Counted from the first letter of the stretch, positions 16,376 through 25,946 are shown. The stretch is 64,000 bases of DNA from Mucilaginibacter rubeus (GCF_014643835.1 NZ_BMKD01000007.1:281209-345208), one strand, 5' to 3'. Translations and numbers: made by a program. The notes: generated by a model not told the origin, from the sequence alone.

Positions 16376-17242
16376 CTACTCTTCTGTTGCCATTTCATTC
16401 CTTTTCAGGATAAAGGCCATTAGGTCATTGATGGGGTGCTTGATGATCTTCCCTGTTTTTACGCCGTGCAGGTGGCACAGAGACACAAGCTCCTCAGAAA
16501 ATGAATAAGCTATGGAGCCAACAAAGTGGCATTTATATTTATGATACTCGGGGTATGATTTGATATTGGTTTCAATAAATTCAACCAACCCGTCAACCAA
16601 CATGGAATGTCCGTATTCGGTGGCCTTTATTTCGCTTACAAACTTACTGAACGATGCCAGGTAGGTATTGGCATTAGGCTTTTGATACACATTTTTGATC
16701 ACGATCTCCTTGTTCAGGTGGTAGGCCTTATCAAATTGCTGGCTGATATCATACGGCATATTGCCATATAAAAAATCGGTAACCAGCTTTTTGCCAAACC
16801 ATGTGCCGGCACCTTCATCGCCCAAAACAAAACCAAGGCCATGCTGCCCGTCATAGATATCTTCGCCATCAAAAAAGGAGATATTACTGCCGGTGCCCAG
16901 CACACAACAAATCCCTTTTTCCTGGCCACAGGTTGCATAAGCGCATCCCAGCAAATCGCTGTCAACACTGATATAGGCTTTGCTAAAATGCGTGCTCAGG
17001 GCATTTGATACTATTTCGTGCCTGTCGGGACTGCTGCATCCGGCACCAAAAAAATAAATTTCAGAAATTTCGCCGGCAAACGCCACCATTTCAGGGGCCT
17101 GCTCCAGCACAATGCGGGCTATCTCTTTTTCGGTTAAAAAATAGGGGTTTAATCCCGCAGTAAGGAATGAGCGGCTTTCCTGGTCTGAAACGGTCAGCAA
17201 CCAATCAGTTTTTGATGATCCGCTATCTGCTACTAAGATCAT
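16376..17242 (-). CDS. BadF/BadG/BcrA/BcrD ATPase family protein, N-acetylglucosamine kinase-like
   Basis: The 288-residue product has the ASKHA phosphate-1 motif 'LVADSGSSKTDWLL' at the N-terminus. 'GICCVLGTGSNISFFDG' (about residues 110-126) and 'GFVLGDEGAGTWFGKKL' (about 136-152) are the phosphate-2 and hinge blocks of the N-acetylglucosamine-kinase branch. It probably phosphorylates an amino sugar recovered from wall turnover. The start is the ATG at 17242: it overlaps the stop of the receiver-domain gene by four bases (ATGA), a typical translational coupling. The in-frame TTG at 17248 is less likely. Confidence 0.85.
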   Translation of the reverse strand: MILVADSGSSKTDWLLTVSDQESRSFLTAGLNPYFLTEKEIARIVLEQAPEMVAFAGEISEIYFFGAGCSSPDRHEIVSNALSTHFSKAYISVDSDLLGCAYATCGQEKGICCVLGTGSNISFFDGEDIYDGQHGLGFVLGDEGAGTWFGKKLVTDFLYGNMPYDISQQFDKAYHLNKEIVIKNVYQKPNANTYLASFSKFVSEIKATEYGHSMLVDGLVEFIETNIKSYPEYHKYKCHFVGSIAYSFSEELVSLCHLHGVKTGKIIKHPINDLMAFILKRNEMATEE

Positions 17243-17619
17243 TGACAAATTTCTTCGAGCGCTTTAACAGTAAGTGGCTTATGAATAAACTGTGTAATAT
17301 GCTTATTATCTTCCGAGTTCCTGATATCGGTAGGATCAAGCGATGACGATAACATATATATTTTTATTCCTTTTTTAGCGATATCCAAACCGGCAAATTC
17401 GTGCAGAAACTCAAAACCCGTCATTATTGGCATCCTGATATCTAAAAAAATAACGTCGGGGTTCACCGATCCATCTTTTAATGATTCAATAGCTTCCATT
17501 GGCGAGTGACGCACAATGATATCTTCGGCAAAGTTGCTGCTTTCCAAAACCCGGCGTGTTATAAAGCTATCAATGTAGTTATCATCAATAAGCATACAGG
17601 TTTTGAAAGGCGCGGTCAT
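17239..17619 (-). CDS. Single-domain response regulator (CheY-like receiver)
   Basis: The 126-residue product is a receiver domain with no output domain. The acidic pocket is D12 and D13, the phospho-acceptor is D60 in 'VIFLDIRMP', the switch residue is S91 or S92 in 'MLSSSLDP', and the conserved lysine is K114 in 'FIHKPLT'. Single-receiver proteins of this type ('CMLIDDNYIDSFITRRVLE') are very common in Sphingobacteriaceae and usually relay phosphate from hybrid kinases. It is translationally coupled to the sugar-kinase-like gene; a functional link is not obvious. Confidence 0.93.
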   Translation of the reverse strand: MTAPFKTCMLIDDNYIDSFITRRVLESSNFAEDIIVRHSPMEAIESLKDGSVNPDVIFLDIRMPIMTGFEFLHEFAGLDIAKKGIKIYMLSSSLDPTDIRNSEDNKHITQFIHKPLTVKALEEICQ

Positions 17620-17623
17620 GATT

Positions 17624-17645
17624 CAAAAATAAGTTTTTAAACTTA
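17624..17645 (-). terminator. Probable terminator of the RND efflux operon
   Basis: TAAGTTT (17630-17636) and AAACTTA (17639-17645) form a 7-bp stem followed on the minus strand by TTTTTG. It is 15 bases past the TolC-like stop codon and just before the receiver-domain start. AT-rich and therefore a moderate prediction. Confidence 0.55.
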
Positions 17646-17660
17646 CTATTAAAATATTTT

Positions 17661-18983
17661 TTATTTGATGTTAATACTGTTTGTTATCTGTTTTAACATG
17701 ATCTCGGCCTGTTTACTTTGGTATTGCGCAGCAAAGAATTTTGATTGTGCGTCAAGATAGTTACGCTGTGCTTCCCTTACCTCAAGCGGGGTAATATTAC
17801 CTAACTTATACTTATCAAGCGTAATATCCAGGTTTTTTTTGTTAAGGTTTACATTGGCTTCTTCCAGCTTTACCAGGTCAAGCCCCGAAAGGTATGCCAC
17901 AAACAAGCTGTTGATCTGGCTTTCAATATCCAGTTTGGTTTGTTTAGCGGCAATGCCGGCATTGTCAATCTGGATCTTGGCATTCTTTTCGCGCCTGTTT
18001 TGGTTAAAGCCATTAAAAATGTTAATGCTTGCGGTGAGGCCGTAATTAAAGCCATGTACATTTTGCGACAAGGTAAACCCTGCCGGTGTTTTGCTGTTGG
18101 TAAAAGTATATCCCGATGTTACCCCCACCTGCGGATACCGTGTAGCGCGCACCTGTTTAAGATTGATCTCGGCCAGGCGCTGGTTTATTTGTGCCGATAA
18201 TATCGCCGGATTTTGCAGTTGCGCGTTGTTAAGCACATCGGCCAGCGCAAGCTTTTCATCAATTACAATGGTATCGGCAACAGAAAAATCGGTTTGCAGG
18301 TCGCGGATCAGTAACTGGTTAAGCTGTATTTTGGTTGTCTTGAATTGCTGGTACTGGATCACCAGGTTGCCGGTATCTGTATTCAGGTTTACCTGGGCAT
18401 TCAATACTTCCAATCGCGAAGCCCTGCCTACAGCAAACTTATCATTGGCAATGCGCAACTGCGTGCGGGAAATATCAATAGCTCCTTTTAATGCCTTGAT
18501 CTGTTCGTTCTGGCTGATCAAGTTATAATAGGTATCGATAACGCTGGCCACTGTTCTTTGTACGGTATCCTGTAATCTCAGCACACCCAGTTTATCCATC
18601 TGCTTTAGCTGATCATAGTTTGCAAACATGGCGAAGCCATCAAAAATTGTCCAGTTAAGGTTTACCCCATAATTATTATTGGAGTTTTTGGCATTGCGGA
18701 TATTGTTAACCGTACCATCATTACGGGTTTGCTTGGTTGTTTGGCGACTGTTATTGTCATTAAAGTCGCCGGTAACCACCGGCAAGATCCCGGCATTACC
18801 AAGTGTAACATTATTTGATGCTATGGTTGAGTTGTTTTGCGACAACTTGATATTATAGTTGTTTTTCAGTGCTATTTCAACCGCGTCTTTTAAAGTAAGT
18901 AAGGGCGCATCCTGCTGGGCTAAAGCCATGGTTGATATCATAGCGAAACAACAAACCAGGCAGGCTATTTTCTTGATCATCAT
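17661..18983 (-). CDS. TolC-family outer membrane efflux protein
   Basis: The 440-residue product has a Sec signal peptide (about residues 1-22, ending ALAQ). It contains the repeated OEP helical pattern: 'LTLKDAVEIALKNNYNIKLSQNN' at about 28-50, and a second half-repeat with 'LNKKNLDITLDKYKLGNITPLEVREAQRNYLDAQ' at about 375-408. It is the outer-membrane channel of a tripartite efflux pump. It is the last gene of a four-gene set (MarR, adaptor, RND pump, channel), only 6 bases after the RND gene, so co-transcription is near certain. Confidence 0.95.
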   Translation of the reverse strand: MMIKKIACLVCCFAMISTMALAQQDAPLLTLKDAVEIALKNNYNIKLSQNNSTIASNNVTLGNAGILPVVTGDFNDNNSRQTTKQTRNDGTVNNIRNAKNSNNNYGVNLNWTIFDGFAMFANYDQLKQMDKLGVLRLQDTVQRTVASVIDTYYNLISQNEQIKALKGAIDISRTQLRIANDKFAVGRASRLEVLNAQVNLNTDTGNLVIQYQQFKTTKIQLNQLLIRDLQTDFSVADTIVIDEKLALADVLNNAQLQNPAILSAQINQRLAEINLKQVRATRYPQVGVTSGYTFTNSKTPAGFTLSQNVHGFNYGLTASINIFNGFNQNRREKNAKIQIDNAGIAAKQTKLDIESQINSLFVAYLSGLDLVKLEEANVNLNKKNLDITLDKYKLGNITPLEVREAQRNYLDAQSKFFAAQYQSKQAEIMLKQITNSINIK

Positions 18984-18989
18984 ATTATG

Positions 18990-21900
18990 TTACAAGTTTT
19001 CGATCAGTTTAGGTTCTTGATGGTGCGGGTGACGGGCAGCTTCGGCTATTTCAGCCTCTGCAGCCAGGTCCTCCGGATCGTGGTCATGGTCTTTACGGGT
19101 TTTAGCAGCCAGCAGCAGGTACATCATCGGGATGATGTAAAGGGTTAACACCAATGAAAACAGCATCCCCCCCATAATCACAATCCCTAATGAAACACGG
19201 CTTTTTGCACCGGCGCCCAATGCAAACGCAATTGGCACAGCACCAAGCACCACGGCTAAGCTGGTCATTAATATGGGGCGTAAACGCGCCGTTGCCGCTT
19301 CAATAACTGCCTCGTATTTGGCTACGCCCTGCTCCATCCGTTGGTTTGCAAACTCCACGATAAGAATACCGTTTTTAGTTACCAGCCCTACAAGGGTGAT
19401 GATCCCAATCTCGCTGAAAATATTGAGGGTTTGATTAAACAACCACAGTGATAAAAACGCACCCGAAATGGCCAGCGGAACGGTAAGCATCACGATAAGC
19501 GGATCCATAAAGCTTTCAAACTGGGCCGCCAGTACCAGGTAGATCAGCAGCAAGGCAAAGCCAAAAGCAAAAAGAATGTTTGACGAACCTTCGGCATAGT
19601 CACGTGAGGGGCCGCTTAACGCGGTACTAAATGTATCGTCAAGTAAGCTTTTGGAGATCCTGTCCATCTCCTTGATACCATCGCCTACAGTATAACCCGG
19701 AGCAAGACCGGCCGAAAGTGTTGCCGATTTATAACGGTTAAAATGGTAAATGGCCGGAGGCGTGGCGCCTTCGGATGTTTTAACTACGTTATCCAGCTGA
19801 ACCAACGTCCCTTTTGAGCTGCGCACATAAATTGATTTCAGATCAAGCGGCTGATCGCGGTTAGCGCGGTCAACCTGTGCTATTACCTGGTATTGCTTAC
19901 CGTTTATCAGGAAGTAGTCGAGCCGGCCTGCGCTATAATATAATTGCAGCGTTTGGGCAATATCATCAACCGAAACACCTAAGTCACGGGCACGCTCACG
20001 GTCGGTAACCACGCGCAACTCGGGTTTAGTAAATTTGAGATTAACATCCGTTCCCTGGAAAACCGGGCTTTTTGACACCTCGGCAAAAAAGGTCGGCAGC
20101 ACTTTACGGATCTTTTCAAAATCCTGGTTTTGGATAACATACTGCACCGGCAACGATGTTTTTGATCCGGAACCACCGCCACTGATAGTTTGCTCCTGCA
20201 CCACAATGGCACGCGCATCGGGCATTTTGCGTAGCTTACCATTCAGCCAGTCGGCAAGTTCCTGCTGGGTTCGTTTTCGTTCATCCGGACCAACCAGCCC
20301 TACCCTTCCAAAGCCGGTATTTGAAGCACCGCCGCCGCCAAATGATGGCGAAACAATTTCAAGGTTAACATTAGCCTCCGGAATTGAATCTGCAACCAGG
20401 TTAGACACCTTATCCATATACCGGGTCATGTACTCATAGGTTGCGCCTTCCGAACCGGTAACGCTGTAACGGAGCAAACTACGATCATCAAGCGGGGCAA
20501 GCTCGGATGGGATAACTTTTACCAGGACGCCGATGATAACCAAAGATGCAGCAAGAATGGCAAATGATACCCATTTACGCTTCATGAACTTAATGAGCGA
20601 TTCGGTATATGAAGTGGTCATATTAATGAAGAACGGCTCCGTTCTTTCGTAAAACTTCGATTTCTTTTGGTTTTTGCGAATCAGCTTTACGTTAAGCATC
20701 GGGGTTAATGACAGGGACACGAATGCCGATATCAACACCGCTCCGGCCACTACTACCGCAAACTCGCGGAACAAACGCCCGGTAAAGCCCTGTAAAAACA
20801 CAATAGGTAAAAACACAGCTGCCAGTGTAACCGATGTGGATACTACCGCGAAAAAAATCTCGGCCGAACCTTCAAAAGCCGCTTTACGGATCGCCATGCC
20901 CGCCTCTACCTTCTTATAGATGTTTTCTGTTACTACAATACCGTCATCCACCACCAGGCCCGTCGCCAGAACTATCCCCAAAAGGGTTAAGATATTAATA
21001 GAAAAACCGAAGATGTACATAATAAAGAAAGCACCGATCAATGATACCGGGATATCAATCAGCGGGCGGAAAGCTATCAGCCAATCGCGAAAGAAAAGGT
21101 AGATGATAATTACCACCAGTACAAAGGCCACGATCAATGTTTCCTGCACCTCAGATATCGACTGATTAATGAACCTCGTATTATCCAAAGCCACTTTTAC
21201 CGAAATATCAGGCGGAAGATCTTTTTTAATCTGTTCTAAACGGGTATAAAAATCCTTGGCTATCTGTACATAATTAGCACCCGGCTGTGGTACCAGTGCC
21301 AGACCAACCATCGGCACCCCCGACTCTTTAAATATGGTTTCCTCGTTTGCCGAGCCCAACACAGCATAACCAATATCGCTCAGCCTGATCACCCTGTTGC
21401 TATCGGCACGGATAATGAGGTTGTTAAAATCTTTTTCCGTTGCCAGTTTGCCCAAAGCCCTGATGGTAACTTCGGTATTATTACCCTCAATTTTACCTGC
21501 AGGCAACTCTACGTTTTCTTTAGCTAAAGCCGCACCAATGTCGGTAGCTGTAACGCCAAGTGCCGAAAGCTTGGTAGGGTCTATCCACAGGCGCATAGCA
21601 TACTGGCGCTGCCCCTGTACGTTAATGGTACTTACACCGGGGATGGTTTGTAAGCCTTCCAGCAGCACATTTTCTGCATAATCATCCAACTGGTTGATGT
21701 TACGGGTGTCACTGCTCACGGTAAGGGTAATGATTTGGTCGGCGCTGGCATCGGCTTTGGTTACTACCGGCGGGGCGTTAATATCCTGCGGTAGCTGGCG
21801 CTGGGCCTGGCCCACTTTATCGCGCACGTCGTTTGCTGCTGTTTCCAGGTCGGCATCAAGGTCAAACTCAACAGTGATATTGCTTTGCCCAACCGAACTG

Positions 21901-22148
21901 GTTGACGATATGTTACGGATGCCCGGCACACCGTTGATAGATTTTTCAAGCGGCTCTGTGATCTGCGATTCAATTACATCGGCATTGGCCCCGGAGTAAC
22001 TGGTTGATACCGAAATTATGGGCGGGTCGACCGAGGGAAAATCCCGCACGCCCAAAAACTTATAGCCGATAATACCAAATACAACAATAACCACAGACAT
22101 TACTGTTGCCAATACCGGCCGCTTAATACTTACTGAGGATAAACTCAT
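18990..22148 (-). CDS. Efflux RND transporter permease subunit (HAE/AcrB-like)
   Basis: The 1052-residue product has the full AcrB architecture. TM1 is at about residues 12-30, followed by a porter domain, then TM2-TM6 (about 340-500) with 'GLVVDDGIVVTENIYKKVE', which contains the paired Asp residues of the proton relay. A second porter/docking loop follows, and TM7-TM12 (about 845-1020) include 'GLVTKNGILIVEFANQ'. It exports amphiphilic drugs or metabolites using the proton gradient. The charged, His-rich C-terminal tail is not conserved. Partners are the adaptor (6 bases upstream) and the TolC-like channel (6 bases downstream). Confidence 0.97.
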   Translation of the reverse strand: MSLSSVSIKRPVLATVMSVVIVVFGIIGYKFLGVRDFPSVDPPIISVSTSYSGANADVIESQITEPLEKSINGVPGIRNISSTSSVGQSNITVEFDLDADLETAANDVRDKVGQAQRQLPQDINAPPVVTKADASADQIITLTVSSDTRNINQLDDYAENVLLEGLQTIPGVSTINVQGQRQYAMRLWIDPTKLSALGVTATDIGAALAKENVELPAGKIEGNNTEVTIRALGKLATEKDFNNLIIRADSNRVIRLSDIGYAVLGSANEETIFKESGVPMVGLALVPQPGANYVQIAKDFYTRLEQIKKDLPPDISVKVALDNTRFINQSISEVQETLIVAFVLVVIIIYLFFRDWLIAFRPLIDIPVSLIGAFFIMYIFGFSINILTLLGIVLATGLVVDDGIVVTENIYKKVEAGMAIRKAAFEGSAEIFFAVVSTSVTLAAVFLPIVFLQGFTGRLFREFAVVVAGAVLISAFVSLSLTPMLNVKLIRKNQKKSKFYERTEPFFINMTTSYTESLIKFMKRKWVSFAILAASLVIIGVLVKVIPSELAPLDDRSLLRYSVTGSEGATYEYMTRYMDKVSNLVADSIPEANVNLEIVSPSFGGGGASNTGFGRVGLVGPDERKRTQQELADWLNGKLRKMPDARAIVVQEQTISGGGSGSKTSLPVQYVIQNQDFEKIRKVLPTFFAEVSKSPVFQGTDVNLKFTKPELRVVTDRERARDLGVSVDDIAQTLQLYYSAGRLDYFLINGKQYQVIAQVDRANRDQPLDLKSIYVRSSKGTLVQLDNVVKTSEGATPPAIYHFNRYKSATLSAGLAPGYTVGDGIKEMDRISKSLLDDTFSTALSGPSRDYAEGSSNILFAFGFALLLIYLVLAAQFESFMDPLIVMLTVPLAISGAFLSLWLFNQTLNIFSEIGIITLVGLVTKNGILIVEFANQRMEQGVAKYEAVIEAATARLRPILMTSLAVVLGAVPIAFALGAGAKSRVSLGIVIMGGMLFSLVLTLYIIPMMYLLLAAKTRKDHDHDPEDLAAEAEIAEAARHPHHQEPKLIENL

Positions 22149-22154
22149 ATCGGT

Positions 22155-23237
22155 TTATTTAATAACTTTTAAAATTTTCAAAGGCACTTTTGGCCGCATT
22201 TGGATCAGGCCCGATACTACCACACTGTCGCCAGGCTTTAAGCCTTCAATTACCTGGATCTTTGTATCGGTACGCAGATCTGTTTTTACAGGTTTTGACA
22301 TGGCTTTACCATTGTGGTAGATCCAAACCAGGCTGCTTTTCAAATCGGGAATAACCGCCTCTGTTGGCAGCAAAATGGTTTTAGGAATTTGATCAAGCGT
22401 TAAATTGATCTTGGCAAAGCTGCCCGCGGTAAGGATCCCTTTAGGATTGGGTGCCTTAGCGCGCACAGTAATAGTGCGCGAGCTTGCATCAATTGAAGGG
22501 TCAATGGCATACACTGTACCCACAAAACTCTCCATCGAGCTTTCTGTTTTGAACCTGATCTTACTGCCCGGGCCAAGTATAGAAAGGTACCTTTCAGGCA
22601 CAGCAAAGGTTACTTTTGCCGGATCGATATTAACCAGATCGGCAATAGGCGATGATGGAGAGAGGTAACTGCCCGGGCTCACATTCCTTAAACCGATAGT
22701 CCCCGAAAAGGGCGCCCGGATCTCGGTACGGGCAATCTGCGCCTTAATTACATTTGCAGCAGCTTTTAACGAATTTAATGATGTTAATGAAGTATCATAT
22801 TCCTCTTGGCTTATGGCTTCTTTTTGAAGCAACTGACGGTTGCGGCTTTCCTGTTGTTTTGCCAATGCCACCTGGTACTGGTTTTGCTGCAACGATGCTT
22901 CCAGGTCCTGGTTGTACACTTTAACCAGCAACTGGCCCTTTGTTACTTTAGTGCCTTCATTAAAATAGATCCCGGTAATATTCCCTGCTGTTTGGCTTAT
23001 CAGGCTTACCTTTTCATTGGCATCAATGGTGCCGGTAATATCAATAATGTTGTTTACGGCGGTATCTTTAACTATCATTACTTTAACCCCTACCGCGCCG
23101 CCGCCTTTTTTCTTATCACCTTTACCCGAAGCCATAGCCGCGGCCGATTTCTTTGCCCCTTCGCTAAAAAATTTATTGTAAATTAAATAGGCAACCAGCA
23201 GGGCCAGCGCCGTGTAAATAATATATTTCGTTTTCAT
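22155..23237 (-). CDS. RND efflux periplasmic adaptor subunit (membrane fusion protein)
   Basis: The 360-residue product has one N-terminal membrane anchor (residues 5-22) and a Lys/Gly-rich linker. The lipoyl-like half domain follows ('ITGTIDANEKVSLISQTAGNITGIYFNEGTKVTKGQLLVKVYN', about 65-108), then a helical hairpin (about 110-170). The second lipoyl half is 'IRAPFSGTIGLRNVSPGSYLSP' and a beta-barrel region follows. It links the RND pump to the outer-membrane channel. The pattern fits MdtA/AcrA-type adaptors. It is encoded between the MarR regulator (7 bases) and the RND gene (6 bases). Confidence 0.95.
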   Translation of the reverse strand: MKTKYIIYTALALLVAYLIYNKFFSEGAKKSAAAMASGKGDKKKGGGAVGVKVMIVKDTAVNNIIDITGTIDANEKVSLISQTAGNITGIYFNEGTKVTKGQLLVKVYNQDLEASLQQNQYQVALAKQQESRNRQLLQKEAISQEEYDTSLTSLNSLKAAANVIKAQIARTEIRAPFSGTIGLRNVSPGSYLSPSSPIADLVNIDPAKVTFAVPERYLSILGPGSKIRFKTESSMESFVGTVYAIDPSIDASSRTITVRAKAPNPKGILTAGSFAKINLTLDQIPKTILLPTEAVIPDLKSSLVWIYHNGKAMSKPVKTDLRTDTKIQVIEGLKPGDSVVVSGLIQMRPKVPLKILKVIK

Positions 23238-23244
23238 ACTTTGT

Positions 23245-23712
23245 TTAATCCGTGTGTGATTTAGCTTGTAGGGTTGTTTCGGGTGATACCAATGGTTTTA
23301 AATTTTTATGCATGCGGGTAAGTACGCTTTCAAATACCTGCATATCGGCTTCGGATATGCCTTCGGTAATATCCGCGTTGATGGCTTCAAATGTTTCAAT
23401 GATCTGAGGAACGGCCAGTTTTGCCTTATCGGTAACGCGAAGCAATTGCTGCCGCCTGTCGTTCGGGTTGTTTTCGCGGTAAACAAAACCTTTTGCTGTA
23501 AGCAGATTAATGATGCTTACCATAGCCGATTTATCCTTGCCCAGCAGATGTGCCAACGCGTTTTGGGTAAGTTGCCCGTCATGAAAGTAAATGAGCGAAA
23601 GTATATAGTGATACCGGGTAACATCCAGGTGAACGGTATGCTTTACCAGTACATTAAGGTACAGTTTACCTAAGCGTATCAGCTTGCGCGAAATAGGTTC
23701 AATCAGTTCCAT
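23245..23712 (-). CDS. MarR-family transcriptional regulator of the efflux operon
   Basis: The 155-residue product has the winged-helix core: 'YFHDGQLTQNALAHLLGKDKSAMVSIINLLTAKGFVYRENNPNDRRQQLLRVTDKAKL' at about residues 47-104, including the wing motif NPNDRR. It is the first gene of the efflux operon, 7 bases before the adaptor, so it very likely represses its own operon and is released by a pump substrate. A dyad upstream (23756-23774) is a good operator candidate. Confidence 0.93.
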   Translation of the reverse strand: MELIEPISRKLIRLGKLYLNVLVKHTVHLDVTRYHYILSLIYFHDGQLTQNALAHLLGKDKSAMVSIINLLTAKGFVYRENNPNDRRQQLLRVTDKAKLAVPQIIETFEAINADITEGISEADMQVFESVLTRMHKNLKPLVSPETTLQAKSHTD

Positions 23713-23755
23713 TTACTTAAAAATCGATGTAAAACTAATAGCATAATATCAACAA

Positions 23756-23774
23756 TAGTTGCATGTATCAACCA
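23756..23774 (-). promoter_or_regulatory. Candidate MarR operator upstream of the efflux operon
   Basis: TAGTTGCATGTATCAACCA contains GTTG-N7-CAAC, a pseudo-palindrome of the size MarR proteins bind. It lies 44 bases upstream of the MarR start and next to a possible minus-strand -7 element TAGTTTTA (23737-23730). A second TATCAAC direct repeat sits at 23747-23753. Confidence 0.5.
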
Positions 23775-23847
23775 TTTTACAACGGTGTTTAGGGCGCTGT
23801 AACGCCACATACATAACTGATTATATAATATTTTATAAATTGCGGCC

Positions 23848-25650
23848 ATGAAACTGACCAACCTACGCACGTTATTTTTTCTAACGATTTTTATTATGAG
23901 TACTACTATCAGCAAAGCCGCCGCCAGCGCTCAGATTACCTACAATGTTTCGTTTCCTGAAGCCCAGGCCCATTATGCTGATATTGAAATGCATATTACC
24001 GGCCTTCAGCAAAACACCCTTGAGCTCAAAATGCCGGTATGGACACCGGGCTCATACCTGGTGCGCGAGTTCGCAAAAAACATCGAATCATTAACTGCTG
24101 AAGCTAACGGCAAACCCGTTGCAGCACCCAAAATCAATAAGAATACCTGGCAAATTGTTACAAAAGGAATTTCATCGGTAACGGTAAAATACAGGGTTTA
24201 TGCCTTTGAGCTCTCCGTACGTACCAGCTTTATAGATGCCTCGCATGGCTTCCTTTCCACTACGGGCATCTTTATTTACCCGGCCAGCATGCTGCATTCG
24301 CCCGCTATCATCCACATCAAACCATATAAAAACTGGGATAAAGTTTCAACAAGCCTCGATATGGTGAATAATGATCCGTTTACCCGTTTATCACCAAGCT
24401 TCGATATCCTGTTCGATTCGCCAATTGAAGTAGGCAACCAGGATGTTTTTGGATTTGATGCATCTGGTGTTCATTATGAAATTTGCATGTACGGCGGCGG
24501 CAATTATGATAAGGAAAAATTAAAAGCCGATATCCACAAAATTGTTGACCAGGAAGCAGCTGTTTTTGGCGAAAACCCCAATAAACACTATGTATTTATT
24601 GTACATAACCGCCAACGTAATGGTGGTGGTTTGGAGCACCTGAGCTCAACAGTTTTAGGAGCATCTCGCGATAACTACACCAACGATAAAGGATATCAAA
24701 GCTTTTTAGGCCTTGTTGCCCACGAGCATTTTCACTTATGGAACGTGAAACGCCTGCGCCCGATTGTGTTAGGCCCTTTTGATTATGACAATGAAAACTA
24801 TACTACCAATTTGTGGATAGCCGAAGGTTTTACCGAGTACTACCAGGGTATCATTGTACGCCGTACGCAACTGTTCCCGGTTCAGAATTATTTTGATGTT
24901 TTGGAGGGCGAGTTCAATGTTCTGGAAAACCTACCCGGAAAAAATGTACAAACCGTTGCCGAATCAAGCTTTGATGCCTGGATCAAAGCTTACCGCCCTA
25001 ACGAAAACTCTAACAATACTACTATTTCATACTACAACAAAGGGGCAATCATTGGTATGATGCTTGATCTGGAGATCATCAACGACAGCAAAGGCAAATA
25101 CTCGTTAGATGATGCCATGAAGTACATGTACACCCAGTATTATAAAATCAAAAAGCGCGGTTATACCGATGCTGAGTTTAAAGCAGCCTTTGAAAAATTT
25201 GCAGGTAAAAAACTGGATGATTTTTATGCCAGATACATCAATGGTCTAACCCCTATCGATTATAATAAATATTTAGGTTATGCCGGTTATAAGGTAGAGG
25301 ATGAACTGGCCGATAAAAACGATGCGGCTTTAGGTATCACTACTACAACAACCGCAGCTAAAAAAATTATTGTTACGAGCGTGCAGCGTGGTACTGCCGC
25401 TTATATTGATGGCATTAACGTAAACGACGAGATCACTGCTATTGACGGAACGCCGGTTACTGATGCTGCAACCCTGATCAATGGTAAAAATCCCGGCGAT
25501 AAAATTGAGGTTACCGTGACTCGCGACGGGCAAGCTATAACCCTACCGGTTACCCTACTGAAAAGCAACCGCGTTAAATACAATATTGTTACCCTTGATA
25601 GCCCAACCGAGCAGCAATTGGCTGTTAGGAAGAAGTGGTTAAGCATATAA
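23848..25650 (+). CDS. M61-family metallopeptidase (glycyl aminopeptidase type) with PDZ domain
   Basis: The 600-residue product has a signal peptide (about residues 1-30) and the M61 N-terminal beta domain ('ITYNVSFPEAQAHYADIEMHITGL'). The catalytic domain has the zinc motif HEHFH at residues 292-296 and the downstream Glu in 'LWIAEGFTEYYQGI' (about 324-337). A C-terminal PDZ domain (about 500-580, 'VQRGTAAYIDGINVNDEITAIDG') follows. It is a periplasmic peptidase likely trimming N-terminal glycine or alanine. It is divergent from the efflux operon. Confidence 0.93.
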   Translation: MKLTNLRTLFFLTIFIMSTTISKAAASAQITYNVSFPEAQAHYADIEMHITGLQQNTLELKMPVWTPGSYLVREFAKNIESLTAEANGKPVAAPKINKNTWQIVTKGISSVTVKYRVYAFELSVRTSFIDASHGFLSTTGIFIYPASMLHSPAIIHIKPYKNWDKVSTSLDMVNNDPFTRLSPSFDILFDSPIEVGNQDVFGFDASGVHYEICMYGGGNYDKEKLKADIHKIVDQEAAVFGENPNKHYVFIVHNRQRNGGGLEHLSSTVLGASRDNYTNDKGYQSFLGLVAHEHFHLWNVKRLRPIVLGPFDYDNENYTTNLWIAEGFTEYYQGIIVRRTQLFPVQNYFDVLEGEFNVLENLPGKNVQTVAESSFDAWIKAYRPNENSNNTTISYYNKGAIIGMMLDLEIINDSKGKYSLDDAMKYMYTQYYKIKKRGYTDAEFKAAFEKFAGKKLDDFYARYINGLTPIDYNKYLGYAGYKVEDELADKNDAALGITTTTTAAKKIIVTSVQRGTAAYIDGINVNDEITAIDGTPVTDAATLINGKNPGDKIEVTVTRDGQAITLPVTLLKSNRVKYNIVTLDSPTEQQLAVRKKWLSI

Positions 25651-25669
25651 AAACTACTATTTACAGGGA

Positions 25670-25698
25670 AAGGCTGGCTGAGAAGCTTGCCTTTCTTT
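25670..25698 (+). terminator. Terminator-like hairpin, left of the toxin-antitoxin pair (direct-repeat copy 1)
   Basis: GAAAGGC (25668-25674) and GCCTTTC (25689-25695) form a stem, followed by TTTAT, so it can terminate the M61 gene. The same roughly 29-base sequence recurs at 26208-26236 after the toxin gene with about four or five differences. The toxin-antitoxin unit is thus framed by direct repeats. Confidence 0.65.
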
Positions 25699-25731
25699 AT
25701 CTAAGGTTAATGCCAATTGGTATTTATTAAT

Positions 25732-25739
25732 TAAATTTG
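25732..25739 (+). promoter_or_regulatory. -7 promoter element TAAATTTG of the toxin-antitoxin operon
   Basis: An exact TAnnTTTG match lies 3 bases before the antitoxin ATG (25743), so the transcript would be nearly leaderless. TTGG at 25717-25720 is a possible but closely spaced upstream element. Confidence 0.45.
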
Positions 25740-25742
25740 TTT

Positions 25743-25946
25743 ATGGAAACATTCATTGTACATCCTGAAAACAAAGAACAATCAGCTGCTGTCAAAGCTT
25801 TTTTAAAAGCTCTTAAGATCAATTTTGAGAAGCATGACCAAGGCTCATACAATGCTGAATTTGTTGAACAGGTATTAGCGGGTGAAACAGCACGAAAAGC
25901 AGGTAAAAAAGGCGTTAGGGTAAACACCGACGACCTATGGAAATAG
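25743..25946 (+). CDS. Antitoxin of a YoeB-type module (DUF2683-like)
   Basis: The 67-residue product METFIVHPENKEQSAAVKAF... has a small N-terminal segment similar to the DUF2683 family. A basic/acidic C-terminal half contains 'YNAEFVEQVLAGETARKAGKKG', the kind of tail that wraps around a RelE/YoeB toxin. Its end overlaps the toxin start by 10 bases, the usual arrangement for type II modules. The ATG at 25743 is used rather than the TTG at 25737. It probably neutralises the toxin and represses the operon. The family label is from memory of the motif, so moderate certainty. Confidence 0.78.
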   Translation: METFIVHPENKEQSAAVKAFLKALKINFEKHDQGSYNAEFVEQVLAGETARKAGKKGVRVNTDDLWK

